Shown here: positions 26,927 through 35,743 of the stretch, piece after piece
Position numbering within the stretch: position 1 is the first letter of the stretch
Layout of the letters: every line of letters begins with the position of its first letter
Source of the DNA: Flavobacterium filum DSM 17961
GTDB lineage: Bacteria > Bacteroidota > Bacteroidia > Flavobacteriales > Flavobacteriaceae
Assembly (NCBI RefSeq): GCF_000425465.1
Contig: NZ_AUDM01000009.1
Location: 62,001-126,000, forward strand
Reading direction: 5' to 3'
DNA: 64,000 nt
The notes under the pieces: generated by a model
Database searches by the model: none
Seen by the model: the letters and a program-made list of their open reading frames with translations, nothing else
Told to the model about the DNA's origin: nothing
Made by a program: the position numbers and the translations under genes

Positions 26927-27673
26927 ATGAAATTATTAGAAGGAAAAGTAGCCATCATCACCGGTGCCAGTCGTGGAATTGGTAGCGGAATCGCTAAAGT
27001 TTTTGCTCAACACGGAGCTAATGTGGCATTTACGTATAGTTCATCAGCCGAATCGGCTTTGGTTTTAGAAAATGAATTAAACGCTTTAGGAATTAAAGCC
27101 AAAGGATACAAATCAAACGCAGCCGATTTCAATGAAGCTCAAAAATTAGCTGATGATGTGATCGCAGAATTCGGTACCATCGATATTTTAATTAACAACG
27201 CCGGAATCACGAAAGACAACCTTTTAATGAGAATGTCAGAAGAAGATTTTGATAAAGTCATCGAAATTAACTTAAAATCGGTTTTCAACATGACCAAAGC
27301 GGTGCAAAAAGTAATGTTGAAAAACCGCAAAGGTTCCATCGTTAATATGAGTTCGGTTGTGGGTGTAAAAGGAAATGCCGGACAAGCGAACTATGCTGCT
27401 TCAAAAGCGGGAATGATTGGATTTACCAAGTCAATTGCGTTAGAATTAGGTTCGCGTAACATCCGTTGCAACGCCATCGCACCAGGTTTTATCGAAACCG
27501 AAATGACCGGAAAATTAAATGAAGAAGTGGTACAAGGTTGGAGAGATTCTATCCCACTAAAACGAGGCGGAACACCGGAGGATGTGGCCAATGCTTGTCT
27601 TTTCCTAGCTTCAGACTTGAGTGCTTACGTAACCGGACAAGTAATGAATGTGGATGGGGGAATGTTAACTTAG
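26927..27673 (+). CDS. fabG: 3-oxoacyl-ACP reductase FabG
   Basis: NADPH-dependent reduction of 3-oxoacyl-ACP in fatty acid synthesis. 248 residues. The SDR fold shows the cofactor motif TGASRGIG (12-19), NNAG (90-93), the catalytic serine in MSSVVG (142-143), Y156 and K160. The ending GQVMNVDGGMLT is typical of FabG. It has its own promoter. The period-8 array and the four-helix-bundle gene follow directly. Confidence 0.95.
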   Translation: MKLLEGKVAIITGASRGIGSGIAKVFAQHGANVAFTYSSSAESALVLENELNALGIKAKGYKSNAADFNEAQKLADDVIAEFGTIDILINNAGITKDNLLMRMSEEDFDKVIEINLKSVFNMTKAVQKVMLKNRKGSIVNMSSVVGVKGNAGQANYAASKAGMIGFTKSIALELGSRNIRCNAIAPGFIETEMTGKLNEEVVQGWRDSIPLKRGGTPEDVANACLFLASDLSAYVTGQVMNVDGGMLT

Positions 27674-27674
27674 A

Positions 27675-27710
27675 GTTTAGAAGTTTAGAAGTTTAAAAGT
27701 TTAAAAGGGA
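27675..27710. repeat. Period-8 array / left arm of inverted repeat around a four-helix-bundle gene
   Basis: Units at 27675, 27683, 27691 and 27699 read GTTTAGAA, GTTTAGAA, GTTTAAAA and GTTTAAAA, followed by GGGA. The last 20 bases (27691-27710) are the exact reverse complement of 28102-28121, beyond the enclosed gene. The outer 16 bases match at 12 positions. Confidence 0.93.
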
Positions 27711-27716
27711 GTGCTT

Positions 27717-28088
27717 ATGAGAACATTCAGTTTTGAAAAGTTGATTGCTTGGCAAAAAGGAAGAGAATTAGCTCTTTTAATTTACAGAACAACAAAACAA
27801 TTTCCGAAAGAAGAAATTTTCGGTTTAACGAGTCAAATGAGACGTTGTTCCATTTCCATCGCATCTAATTTAGCAGAAGGTTCCGGAAGACAATCTTTAA
27901 AAGAAAAAGCCAGATTTTCTGAAATTGCCTATAGTTCATCTTTAGAATTATTAAATCAAGTCATTTTATCTAACGATTTTGAATATATAAATGAAAATGA
28001 TTATTTAAGTTTAAGAGAAAAAATAGCAGAAGTTAACATGTTAATTGATGGTTTATACAAATCACAAATTAAAAAATTGGAGCAGTAA
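27717..28088 (+). CDS. Four-helix-bundle protein (S23 / 23S rRNA intervening-sequence protein family)
   Basis: 123 residues. The family signature is visible: FEKLIAWQKGRELALLIYR, then FPKEEIFGLTSQMRRCSISIASNLAEGSGR and a C-terminal helix ending YKSQIKKLE. Members are encoded inside intervening sequences of some 23S rRNAs and also as free genes near diversity-generating retroelements and elsewhere; the molecular role is unclear. The ATG at 27717 follows GGGAG and is preferred over a GTG six bases upstream. The gene is framed by complementary period-8 arrays with a perfect 20-base inverted repeat. It looks inserted between fabG and the next gene. Confidence 0.9.
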   Translation: MRTFSFEKLIAWQKGRELALLIYRTTKQFPKEEIFGLTSQMRRCSISIASNLAEGSGRQSLKEKARFSEIAYSSSLELLNQVILSNDFEYINENDYLSLREKIAEVNMLIDGLYKSQIKKLEQ

Positions 28089-28101
28089 TTTTTAACCTCA
28101 A

Positions 28102-28137
28102 TCCCTTTTAAACTTTTAAACCTTTAAACTCTTAAAC
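28102..28137. repeat. Period-8 array / right arm of inverted repeat around a four-helix-bundle gene
   Basis: Units CTTTTAAA, CTTTTAAA, CCTTTAAA and CTCTTAAA begin at 28105, 28113, 28121 and 28129. 28102-28121 is the exact reverse complement of 27691-27710. The ATG of the next gene is at 28145, eight bases after the last full unit. Confidence 0.93.
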
Positions 28138-28144
28138 TAAAAAA

Positions 28145-30172
28145 ATGACTTCCTCAACCGTCCTTTTACTCTTACTTTCAGTACTACTGGCCGGAGGTGT
28201 ATCATTTTTTCAGTATTTCTACAAAGTCAAAACCCATTCAAAAATCAATTGGTTCATGGCTTTTTTGCGTTTCATCGCCATTTTCGGATTGTTAGTTTTA
28301 TTAATTAATCCCATTCTTACCCAAAAATCATTTGAAACGGTTAAAATACCATTGCCGATTGTGGTGGATAATTCTTCTTCAATAGTTGAATTAAAGTCAA
28401 ATGAATCCGCTTTAGAAGTGTATAAAAAACTGACATCCAATGCCGATTTAAAAGATAAATTTGATGTGCAATCCTATCAATTTTCAAATGAATTGGAATC
28501 TTCTGAATCATACGATTTCAAAGGAACGCAAACTCGAATTGATGGAGTAGGAAAGGGTTTAAAAAGTATTCACAAAAGCGTAAATCATCCCACCGTGATT
28601 GTAACGGACGGTAACCAAACCCAAGGAAGCGATTATATTTATTCTTTTGACGAAAATAAAGCGGTTTACCCTATTGTTTTGGGCGATACGACAGCAGTTC
28701 TAGATTTAAAAATCAGTCAACTCAACGTTAACAAATACGCTTTTTTAAAGAATAAATTTCCGGTGGAAGTGTTTGTCAATTATTCCGGAAATAAAAGTTT
28801 GAATGCTACTTTTTCTATTTCACAAGGCAATTCGGTTTTGAGTAAACAAAATGTGAGTTTTTCAAACAGTCAAAAATCACAAATGATAACTGTTTTACTT
28901 CCGGCTGAAAAAGTAGGAGTGCAAGTTTTTAAAGCGACAATTTCCTCTTCTGAACAGGAAAAAAACACCTACAACAATTCCAAGAATTTTGCGGTTGAAA
29001 TCATCGACCAAAAGACAGAAGTTGCTATTGTTTCCTCCATTAATCATCCGGATATTGGAGCGTTAAAACGAGCAATTGAGTCCAATCAACAACGTAAAGT
29101 TACGATTGTTAAACCCAATCAAATCAATTCACTACAAGATTTTAATGTTTTGATTTTGTATCAACCAACGGCTGAATTTAAATCGGTTTTTGAAAAAAAT
29201 AGTTTGGCAAATTTGAATACGTGGATAATTACCGGATTGAAAACCGATTTTAATTTTTTAAATCAACATCAATCTACTTTTGATTTTAAAATGTCTTCAC
29301 AACTCGAAGATTATTTGGCCAGTTTTTCACCTGAATTTAATCTCTTTGCCATTGATAATATTGGATTTGAGAATTTTCCGCCACTGCAAAATCCGTTTGG
29401 TACCATTACGTCAAAAACAAAATATGATAAATTAATTGGAGCCAGAATCAGAAATGTTGAACTAGAATCACCTTTGCTGGCTTATACTGAAAATCAAGGA
29501 AAACGTACTGCTTTTTTATTGGGAGAAAACATCTGGAAATGGCGTTTGCAAAGCCATATCGATCAACAAAGCTTTGAAAAATTTGATGTGTTTATTGATA
29601 AAACCATTCAGTTTTTATCTTCCAACAATGCTCGAAAATCATTGGTGGTAACCCACGAAAACTTCTATAATTTCGGCGATGCTATTGAAATCAATGCTCA
29701 ATATTTCAACAAAAATTATGAGTTTGATGACAATGCCCGTTTATCCATCACGGTAAAAAACAAAGCAACCAATCAAACCAAATCGTATGATTTACTAAAA
29801 TCAACCAATTCGTATAAAGTAAATTTAGACGGACTTTCTGCCGGGAATTATTCGTTTACGGTTACTGAAAACAATTCAAAAACGTCTTATTCCGGTTTTT
29901 TTGAAGTCTTAGATTTTGATATTGAAAAACAATTTGTGAATCCTGATTATGCTAAATTAAACCAATTGGCCAGCCACACGAATGGGAAAACCTATTTAGC
30001 CAATCAAGTGGAAGAATTAATTCAATCGCTTTTGACTAATGAAAATTACAAACCTATTCAGAAAGAAATTGTAAAAAAGACACCGATAATTGATTGGTTT
30101 TGGTTATTAATCATCATTGTGTTGGCTTTGGCTTCGGAGTGGTTTATTCGAAAATACAATGGATTGCTTTAA
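28145..30172 (+). CDS. Large membrane-anchored protein with von Willebrand A-like periplasmic region
   Basis: 675 residues. Two N-terminal helices (about 5-24 and 37-58) precede a region beginning PLPIVVDNSSSIVE, which looks like a degenerate vWA metal site (D-x-S-x-S). It continues with VIVTDGNQTQGSDY, then long beta-rich extracytoplasmic sequence, and a final membrane helix near 650 (WFWLLIIIVLALASEWFIR). This layout matches uncharacterised Bacteroidota proteins related to BatA/BatB-type and glutamine-amidotransferase-like membrane proteins. The function is unknown; it may be a scaffold in the envelope. Confidence 0.75.
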   Translation: MTSSTVLLLLLSVLLAGGVSFFQYFYKVKTHSKINWFMAFLRFIAIFGLLVLLINPILTQKSFETVKIPLPIVVDNSSSIVELKSNESALEVYKKLTSNADLKDKFDVQSYQFSNELESSESYDFKGTQTRIDGVGKGLKSIHKSVNHPTVIVTDGNQTQGSDYIYSFDENKAVYPIVLGDTTAVLDLKISQLNVNKYAFLKNKFPVEVFVNYSGNKSLNATFSISQGNSVLSKQNVSFSNSQKSQMITVLLPAEKVGVQVFKATISSSEQEKNTYNNSKNFAVEIIDQKTEVAIVSSINHPDIGALKRAIESNQQRKVTIVKPNQINSLQDFNVLILYQPTAEFKSVFEKNSLANLNTWIITGLKTDFNFLNQHQSTFDFKMSSQLEDYLASFSPEFNLFAIDNIGFENFPPLQNPFGTITSKTKYDKLIGARIRNVELESPLLAYTENQGKRTAFLLGENIWKWRLQSHIDQQSFEKFDVFIDKTIQFLSSNNARKSLVVTHENFYNFGDAIEINAQYFNKNYEFDDNARLSITVKNKATNQTKSYDLLKSTNSYKVNLDGLSAGNYSFTVTENNSKTSYSGFFEVLDFDIEKQFVNPDYAKLNQLASHTNGKTYLANQVEELIQSLLTNENYKPIQKEIVKKTPIIDWFWLLIIIVLALASEWFIRKYNGLL

Positions 30173-30249
30173 CTTAAGATTTACTTAATAACAAATTTAC
30201 ATTCAATAAAGTAAACGTAATTCCGTTATTTTTACATAAAATTTGACGG

Positions 30250-30684
30250 ATGAAAAAAAATCTTCTTTTCGTTTTACTGCTAGTAAATTCGCTTTTAATA
30301 GCTCAAAATTGGCAAACTAATTTTGAAGAAGCCAAAGTTTTAGATCAAAAAGAAAATAAAAATATTGTGTTGGTTTTTTCCGGTTCTGATTGGTGTGCAC
30401 CTTGTATGAAATTGGAGAAAAATATCTGGATGTCGCAAGAATTTCAGACGGAATCTCAAAACAATTGGATTACCTACAAAGCGGATTTTCCAAAGAAAAA
30501 AGCGAATCAACTTCCTACGGAATTGACTGAACAAAACAAAAAATTAGCTGAAAAATATAATAAAGAAGGGAGTTTCCCTCTTGTAGTTTTACTTACTCCA
30601 TCGGGAAAAGTATTGGGTATGTTCGGATTTAAAAATATTTCTCCTTCTGATTATATTGCCTTAATTCATTCAGCTGAAAAATAA
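30250..30684 (+). CDS. Exported thioredoxin-fold protein
   Basis: 144 residues. The signal peptide ends LLIAQ (about residue 19). The thioredoxin active site is SDWCAPCMKLE with C49 and C52. The SFPLVVLLTPSGKVLGMFGF segment supplies the cis-proline strand. It is a periplasmic disulfide reductase or oxidase. Its stop overlaps the apbE start (TAATG), and the cluster continues with DUF4266 and DUF3570, so it probably keeps the partner's cysteines in the right redox state. Confidence 0.9.
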   Translation: MKKNLLFVLLLVNSLLIAQNWQTNFEEAKVLDQKENKNIVLVFSGSDWCAPCMKLEKNIWMSQEFQTESQNNWITYKADFPKKKANQLPTELTEQNKKLAEKYNKEGSFPLVVLLTPSGKVLGMFGFKNISPSDYIALIHSAEK

Positions 30685-31670
30685 TGAGGTTACTATTTTT
30701 CATATTATCATTCTTTTTTTCAACTGTTTTGTCGGCACAGATGGTTTATACCCAAAAAACAAATATGTTGGGCAGTCCGTTTGAGATGACTGTTGTAGCC
30801 AAAGATTCGGTTGAAGGAAATTATTTTATTCAAAAAGCTATTGAGGAAGTAAAACGAATTGAGCATTTAATTTCTGATTGGATACCCAATACACAAATCT
30901 CAAAAGTGAATCAAAGTGCTGGTATCACTCCTGTAAAAGTGGATCAAGAAGTATTTCAATTAATTGATAGAGCTATTAAAATTTCAAAATTAACCAATGG
31001 AGCTTTTGATATTTCGTATGCTTCGATGGATAAAATTTGGAAGTTTGACGGTAGCATGAAAGAAATGCCAACTGAAGAAGCCATCAAAAATTCGGTTGCG
31101 AAAGTGGGATACCAAAACATCATTTTAAACGAAAAAGAATCGACTATTTTTCTGAAAAATAAAGGAATGAAACTCGGTTTGGGTGGAATTGGACAAGGTT
31201 ATATTGCCGATAAAATTAAAGTTTTATTAATTGAAAGTGGATGCAAATCTGGAATTGTCAATGTTTCAGGCGACATTTTCGCTTGGGGAAAACAGCCCGA
31301 TGGTAAACCTTGGACGGTAGCTATTGTAAATCCCATTAATAAAAATAAAGTATTTGCCACTTTTCCATTAGAAGACAGTGCTGTTGAAACTTCCGGAAGT
31401 TATGAAAAGTATGTTACTTTCAATGGAAAACGCTATTCGCATATTATAGATCCAAGAACAGGTTATCCTGCTACGGGCATTGTGAGTGTATCGGTTTTTG
31501 CCAAAACCACAGAAGTAGCCGATGCACTCGCTACCGGAGTTTTTGTGTTGGGTGTTGACGTCGGACTCGACTTAATCAACCAACTCAAAGGAATTGAATG
31601 TATTATTGTAGATGATAAGGGTGTGGTGCATACTTCTAAAAATATCGATATGAAAAAATTTGATAAGTAA
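30684..31670 (+). CDS. apbE: FAD:protein FMN transferase ApbE
   Basis: Attaches FMN covalently to a threonine or serine of exported flavoproteins, using FAD and Mg2+. 328 residues with an N-terminal signal (FFFSTVLSAQ). Family motifs: LISDWIPNTQISKVNQSAG, GLGGIGQGYIADKI (FAD contact), NVSGDIFAWG and YSHIIDPRTGYP with the metal-binding Asp; ATEVADALATGVFVLG-like sequence follows. It is coupled to the thioredoxin gene and followed by DUF4266/DUF3570. No NqrC or other classical flavinylation target is seen nearby, so its substrate is open. Confidence 0.95.
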   Translation: MRLLFFILSFFFSTVLSAQMVYTQKTNMLGSPFEMTVVAKDSVEGNYFIQKAIEEVKRIEHLISDWIPNTQISKVNQSAGITPVKVDQEVFQLIDRAIKISKLTNGAFDISYASMDKIWKFDGSMKEMPTEEAIKNSVAKVGYQNIILNEKESTIFLKNKGMKLGLGGIGQGYIADKIKVLLIESGCKSGIVNVSGDIFAWGKQPDGKPWTVAIVNPINKNKVFATFPLEDSAVETSGSYEKYVTFNGKRYSHIIDPRTGYPATGIVSVSVFAKTTEVADALATGVFVLGVDVGLDLINQLKGIECIIVDDKGVVHTSKNIDMKKFDK

Positions 31671-31718
31671 ATTTCGATTTTATAAAATTTTATAAATCTG
31701 TGTTCTAAAAATAGCGTA

Positions 31719-31928
31719 ATGAAAAAAATAACAATTTTAACCTTACTTCTTATCATTCTTCAATCCTGCAATTCAGTAAAAGAATACGAAAAAGAAAAAA
31801 TAAATGACCCAGACATGAAATTGGCCGCACGACCCTCTGAACGTTTTGAAACCAATTTTCAAGTCTATCGCGAAGCAGCAGCCGGAGCCAATGGTGGTAA
31901 AACCGGTGGTGGGTGTGGGTGTAATTAG
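31719..31928 (+). CDS. DUF4266 small lipoprotein with cysteine-rich tail
   Basis: 69 residues. The lipoprotein signal has the lipobox LQSC (Cys17). The mature chain, of about 53 residues, has the DUF4266 core (LAARPSERFETNFQVYREAA) and ends GGKTGGGCGCN, two cysteines in a glycine-rich tail. It is encoded between apbE and the DUF3570 barrel. The tail could be a metal or flavin/disulfide site kept reduced by the thioredoxin two genes upstream. The function is unknown. Confidence 0.88.
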   Translation: MKKITILTLLLIILQSCNSVKEYEKEKINDPDMKLAARPSERFETNFQVYREAAAGANGGKTGGGCGCN

Positions 31929-31999
31929 TTTATAGGCTTAAAAGTTTAAAAGTTTAAGGGTTTAAGAGTTTAAAAGTTTAAGAATTTAAAAGTTTAAAA
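31928..31999. repeat. Tandem array, 8-base period (GTTTAAAA-like, 9 units)
   Basis: The longest array in the window: nine 8-base units from 31928 in exact register (GTTTATAG, GCTTAAAA, GTTTAAAA, GTTTAAGG, GTTTAAGA, GTTTAAAA, GTTTAAGA, ATTTAAAA, GTTTAAAA). Its first G is the last base of the DUF4266 stop codon. It lies before the DUF3570 gene. Confidence 0.93.
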
Positions 32000-32085
32000 G
32001 GTTTTGAGAATACTGGATTGAGAGTCTTAAGTCATTTTTAAAATTTTTTCAATTTCTTAAATCTGTGTTCAAAAAAAAACATTTT

Positions 32086-33402
32086 ATGAAAAATTATAAT
32101 GTATTCATTTTGTTATTCATCACATCATTTGGATTTGCTCAAGTGAATGATTCTACACAAGTGAGTTACAAAAAACGTGTCTTAGAATCTATAGAAGTTG
32201 ATTTCTTGATGAGTTATTACAAACAAGACGGGATTCATTCAGCAGTAGCCGGTGGAAAAGGGATGGAAGAACTTACTGATATTACGCCAACCATTGTAGT
32301 GGCAGTTCCTTTAAACGACGACGATGTTTTAACGGTAGATATGGGAATTTCGGCTTATTCTTCTGCTTCTTCAGGAAATATCAATCCTTTTGATAGTAAT
32401 ACGCCTAGTCCGTGGCAAGCGAGTTCAGGTGCTTCGGCTCAAGATGTGTTAACTACCTTAGTGATAAATTATAGCCATAGTTCAGATGATCGCAATACCA
32501 TCTGGAATGCCCATGTTTCCGGTTCGGTGGAGTATGATTATTCTTCGATTGGTTTTGGTGGAGGTTTAACTAAATTATTCAACAATAAAAATACAGAATT
32601 AGGTATCGCCGCTAATGTGTATTTAGATACTTGGAAACCCATTTATCCAAAGGAGTTACAAGATTTTGCCGATAACGGTAATAATTTGAATGGGGGAATA
32701 TTCGATAATTTTACGATTATTGGTAATACTAGTTATGCTCCAACTAAATTTATTTTTCATCAAGACAAAAACAGAAATTCCTTTGCTTTGTCTTTCAGTT
32801 TTTCGCAAGTACTGAATAAAAAGACACAAATTTCAATTTTTGCTGATGTTTTGCAACAGCAAGGATTGCTCTCTACACCGTATCAACGGGTTTATTTTGC
32901 CGATGTTGACAATGCTTTTATCAACGAATTTCAATTGGCCGATGACATTGAGCGATTGCCCGATAGCCGATTTAAATTACCCATCGGAGCTCGTTTGAAT
33001 TATTATGTGAATGAAAAGTTGGTGTTACGAACCTATTATCGTTTTTATACTGATAATTGGGGCATTAATTCGCATACGGCTAGTTTAGAATTGCCATATA
33101 AAATTACCGACCGATTTACCTTAATTCCGATGTATCGTTTTTACACGCAACAAGCCTCAAAATATTTTGCTCCGTACGAACAGCATCTATCTACTGAGAA
33201 ATATTATACGTCAGACTATGATTTATCTTCTTTTGATGCTCATCAATACGGAATGGGAGTAAGTTATACCGATATTTTTACAGCCGCTAAAATTTGGAAA
33301 TTCGGTATAAAAAACTTAGATTTCCGATACAATCATTACTCCAGAAGTGATGGATTGGAAGCTGATATCGTGTCGTTTGGAATTAAATTTGTCATGCAAT
33401 AG
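32086..33402 (+). CDS. DUF3570 outer-membrane beta-barrel protein
   Basis: 438 residues. Signal peptide MKNYNVFILLFITSFGFAQ. Alternating aromatic/hydrophilic strands follow, ending in a strand that closes a barrel (ADIVSFGIKFVMQ, terminal Q after M, typical of outer-membrane insertion). The family DUF3570 co-occurs with DUF4266, ApbE and thioredoxin genes. It is probably an outer-membrane channel or anchor for the small lipoprotein. The ATG at 32086 was chosen over a GTG 21 bases upstream because it gives a clean signal peptide. Confidence 0.88.
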   Translation: MKNYNVFILLFITSFGFAQVNDSTQVSYKKRVLESIEVDFLMSYYKQDGIHSAVAGGKGMEELTDITPTIVVAVPLNDDDVLTVDMGISAYSSASSGNINPFDSNTPSPWQASSGASAQDVLTTLVINYSHSSDDRNTIWNAHVSGSVEYDYSSIGFGGGLTKLFNNKNTELGIAANVYLDTWKPIYPKELQDFADNGNNLNGGIFDNFTIIGNTSYAPTKFIFHQDKNRNSFALSFSFSQVLNKKTQISIFADVLQQQGLLSTPYQRVYFADVDNAFINEFQLADDIERLPDSRFKLPIGARLNYYVNEKLVLRTYYRFYTDNWGINSHTASLELPYKITDRFTLIPMYRFYTQQASKYFAPYEQHLSTEKYYTSDYDLSSFDAHQYGMGVSYTDIFTAAKIWKFGIKNLDFRYNHYSRSDGLEADIVSFGIKFVMQ

Positions 33403-33465
33403 TTGTGTAACTTTAGTAGCAAAACAGCTCGTTTTTTGGAATTAACTTTGTGGAAAACCTAACCC

Positions 33466-35070
33466 ATGAAAACAATTTTTAGCACATTTTTACTTTTATT
33501 TTTTGCTCAGTTTTCTTTTTCACAAAGTGAATTTGATTATACGGTTCAAATAAATCCAATTACCATAAGCGGACTTCCAGGTTTGCATTCTTTTGCCTTT
33601 GGACAAAGTCAAGGAAAATGGTTAATTATTGGTGGACGATTAGACGGTTTACATGCACGTCAGCCTTTCAATGCATTTCCGGCTTCCAACAATAATTCCT
33701 CAATTTATGTTGTAGATAGAACAACTCAACAAAGTTGGTCAGTTTCATTATCCTCTTTACCAACCGGAATTAAAGAGCAGCTACAGTCCACCAATATGAA
33801 TTTTTATCAAGATGGTGATACGCTTTACATTATAGGCGGTTATGCTTTTTCGGCCTCGGCCAATGATCATATCACATTTGATAAATTAACCGCAATTGAT
33901 GTTCCGGGATTGATGAATGCGATTCAAAATAATTTACCGATTTCTTCTTTTTTTAAGCAAATTAGCAATTCTTTTTTCGCTGTAACGGGAGGACAATTGG
34001 GAAAAATTGATACTACTTTTTACTTAGTTGGGGGTCATCGTTTTGATGGTCGATACAACCCAATGGGTAATCCAACATTCACACAGACCTACACCAATCA
34101 AATTAGAAAATTTACGATTGATAATTCAGAAACTCAATTGAGTTTTAGTGTAGTGGAACAAATAACAGACCCCATTCATTTGCATCGAAGAGATTATAAT
34201 TTAGTGCCTCAGGTTTTTCCGGATGGAGAATTAGGTTATACTATTTCTTCAGGTGTTTTTCAAATTAATCAAGATTTACCCTTTTTGTACCCTGTAGATG
34301 TGAAGGCATCCGGACATATTCCGCAAACGTCTTTCAATCAATATTTAAGCAATTACCACTGTGGTAAAGTAGGATTATTTGAAGCAACATCCAATACGAT
34401 GCATAATCTATTCTTTGGCGGAATGAGTCAATATTATTACAACGGAACAACTTTAGTACAAGATAATTTGGTTCCATTTGTCAAAACCATTAGTCGAGTA
34501 ACACGAGAAGCAAATGGTAATTTAACAGAATATAAATTTCCCAACGAAATGCCTTTGTTAAATGGTGCCGGAGCTGAATTTATTCCGAATTTGAGTTTAC
34601 CTCATTTTTCAAATGAAGTGATAAAATTGGATGATATTGCAGAAGATGAATTTGTAATAGGTCATTTGGTTGGAGGAATTTCAAGCTCTTCTTTAAATCC
34701 GTTTTCGGCCAATCAAACGAATACTACTTCTGCCAATCCAACGGTTTATGAAGTAAAATTGATTAGAGAACAATCGATGTCTATTCCGGTAACGGATAGT
34801 AAGAATCCGGTATCGTTTACAATTGCACCCAATCCGATTAAAGGCAAAAAAATAGATATGGAATTTTCGGTTCCATATATTGCAGAATTGACGTATTTTA
34901 TTACTTCATTCGATGGAAAAATTATCAGCGAAGGTGAAATAACTGATTTTAATTCCGGTAAAAATAAAATGGAATTTATATTACCTCAAAAAATGACCCA
35001 ATCGTTTATACTTACCCTTATATTTGACAATAAGTTTTATGCCTCTCAAAAAGTGTTAGTGGAAAAGTAA
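33466..35070 (+). CDS. Exported Kelch-like protein with T9SS sorting domain
   Basis: 534 residues. The signal peptide ends SFSQ. Kelch/beta-propeller-like repeats are visible (GKWLIIGGRLDGLH, DTLYIIGGYAF, TTFYLVGGHRFDG), each with the hydrophobic-GG turn. The C-terminus from about 450 is a type A T9SS sorting domain (FTIAPNPIKGKKIDMEF and a final LTLIFDNKFYASQKVLVEK). It is probably surface exposed. It ends 10 bases before the response regulator gene, so it may be co-transcribed with that operon or with the DUF3570 cluster. Confidence 0.85.
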   Translation: MKTIFSTFLLLFFAQFSFSQSEFDYTVQINPITISGLPGLHSFAFGQSQGKWLIIGGRLDGLHARQPFNAFPASNNNSSIYVVDRTTQQSWSVSLSSLPTGIKEQLQSTNMNFYQDGDTLYIIGGYAFSASANDHITFDKLTAIDVPGLMNAIQNNLPISSFFKQISNSFFAVTGGQLGKIDTTFYLVGGHRFDGRYNPMGNPTFTQTYTNQIRKFTIDNSETQLSFSVVEQITDPIHLHRRDYNLVPQVFPDGELGYTISSGVFQINQDLPFLYPVDVKASGHIPQTSFNQYLSNYHCGKVGLFEATSNTMHNLFFGGMSQYYYNGTTLVQDNLVPFVKTISRVTREANGNLTEYKFPNEMPLLNGAGAEFIPNLSLPHFSNEVIKLDDIAEDEFVIGHLVGGISSSSLNPFSANQTNTTSANPTVYEVKLIREQSMSIPVTDSKNPVSFTIAPNPIKGKKIDMEFSVPYIAELTYFITSFDGKIISEGEITDFNSGKNKMEFILPQKMTQSFILTLIFDNKFYASQKVLVEK

Positions 35071-35080
35071 AAATCTAGAA

Positions 35081-35743
35081 ATGAACATTTTAATCATAGA
35101 AGATGAATCCGGAATCGCCTCTTTCTTAAAACAAGGATTGGAGGAAGAAAATTACGTAATTTCTTTAGCTTCAAATGGAGAAGAGGGTTTACAAAAAGCT
35201 CTTACTGAACAACCGGATTTAATTCTTTTAGATTGGATGTTGCCCAAACTTTCCGGTTTAGAGGTTTGTAAAGCTTTTAGAAAGAAAGATACGCAAACGC
35301 CCATTCTTTTTTTAACCGCGAAAGATACTATTCAAGAAACCATTGAAGGACTCAAAGCCGGTGCCAATGATTACATTAAAAAGCCTTTTTCATTTGAAGA
35401 ATTATTGGAACGCATTAAAATTCATTTTAGAAATAAAGACGAAAATAAAGTCTTAACGTTGGGCAATATAGTTTTGGATAAAAATACTTTTCAAGTGTTT
35501 GTAGATAAAAATGAAGTAAATTTGACACAGAGAGAGTTTGAATTATTAGCCTATCTAATTAAAAATAAGGGTACTGTTTGCACCCGAACGAGCATCATTG
35601 AAGACGTTTGGGATATTCATTTTGAATACGATACCGGTGTGATTGATGTTTTTATGAATGCTATTCGTAAGAAATTAAACCTAACCAAAGATCAAGAACT
35701 AATCAAAACTATTAGGGGAGTAGGCTACATCGCAAATGATTAA
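35081..35743 (+). CDS. OmpR-family response regulator
   Basis: 220 residues. The receiver domain has D51 as phosphoacceptor (LILLDWMLPKLSG) and the conserved lysine near 101 (YIKKPFSFEE). The winged-helix DNA-binding domain (about 125-220) has LTQREFELLAYL and TIRGVGYIAN. It is translationally coupled to the kinase gene, which starts 8 bases before its stop. It lies directly upstream of the metal-efflux operon, so it probably controls that operon in response to metal ions. Confidence 0.95.
   Translation: MNILIIEDESGIASFLKQGLEEENYVISLASNGEEGLQKALTEQPDLILLDWMLPKLSGLEVCKAFRKKDTQTPILFLTAKDTIQETIEGLKAGANDYIKKPFSFEELLERIKIHFRNKDENKVLTLGNIVLDKNTFQVFVDKNEVNLTQREFELLAYLIKNKGTVCTRTSIIEDVWDIHFEYDTGVIDVFMNAIRKKLNLTKDQELIKTIRGVGYIAND

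Noticed and set aside
31928-31999. Possible CRISPR array
   Set aside because: Units are only 8 bases, contiguous and without unique spacers; no cas genes are near. It is a short tandem array.
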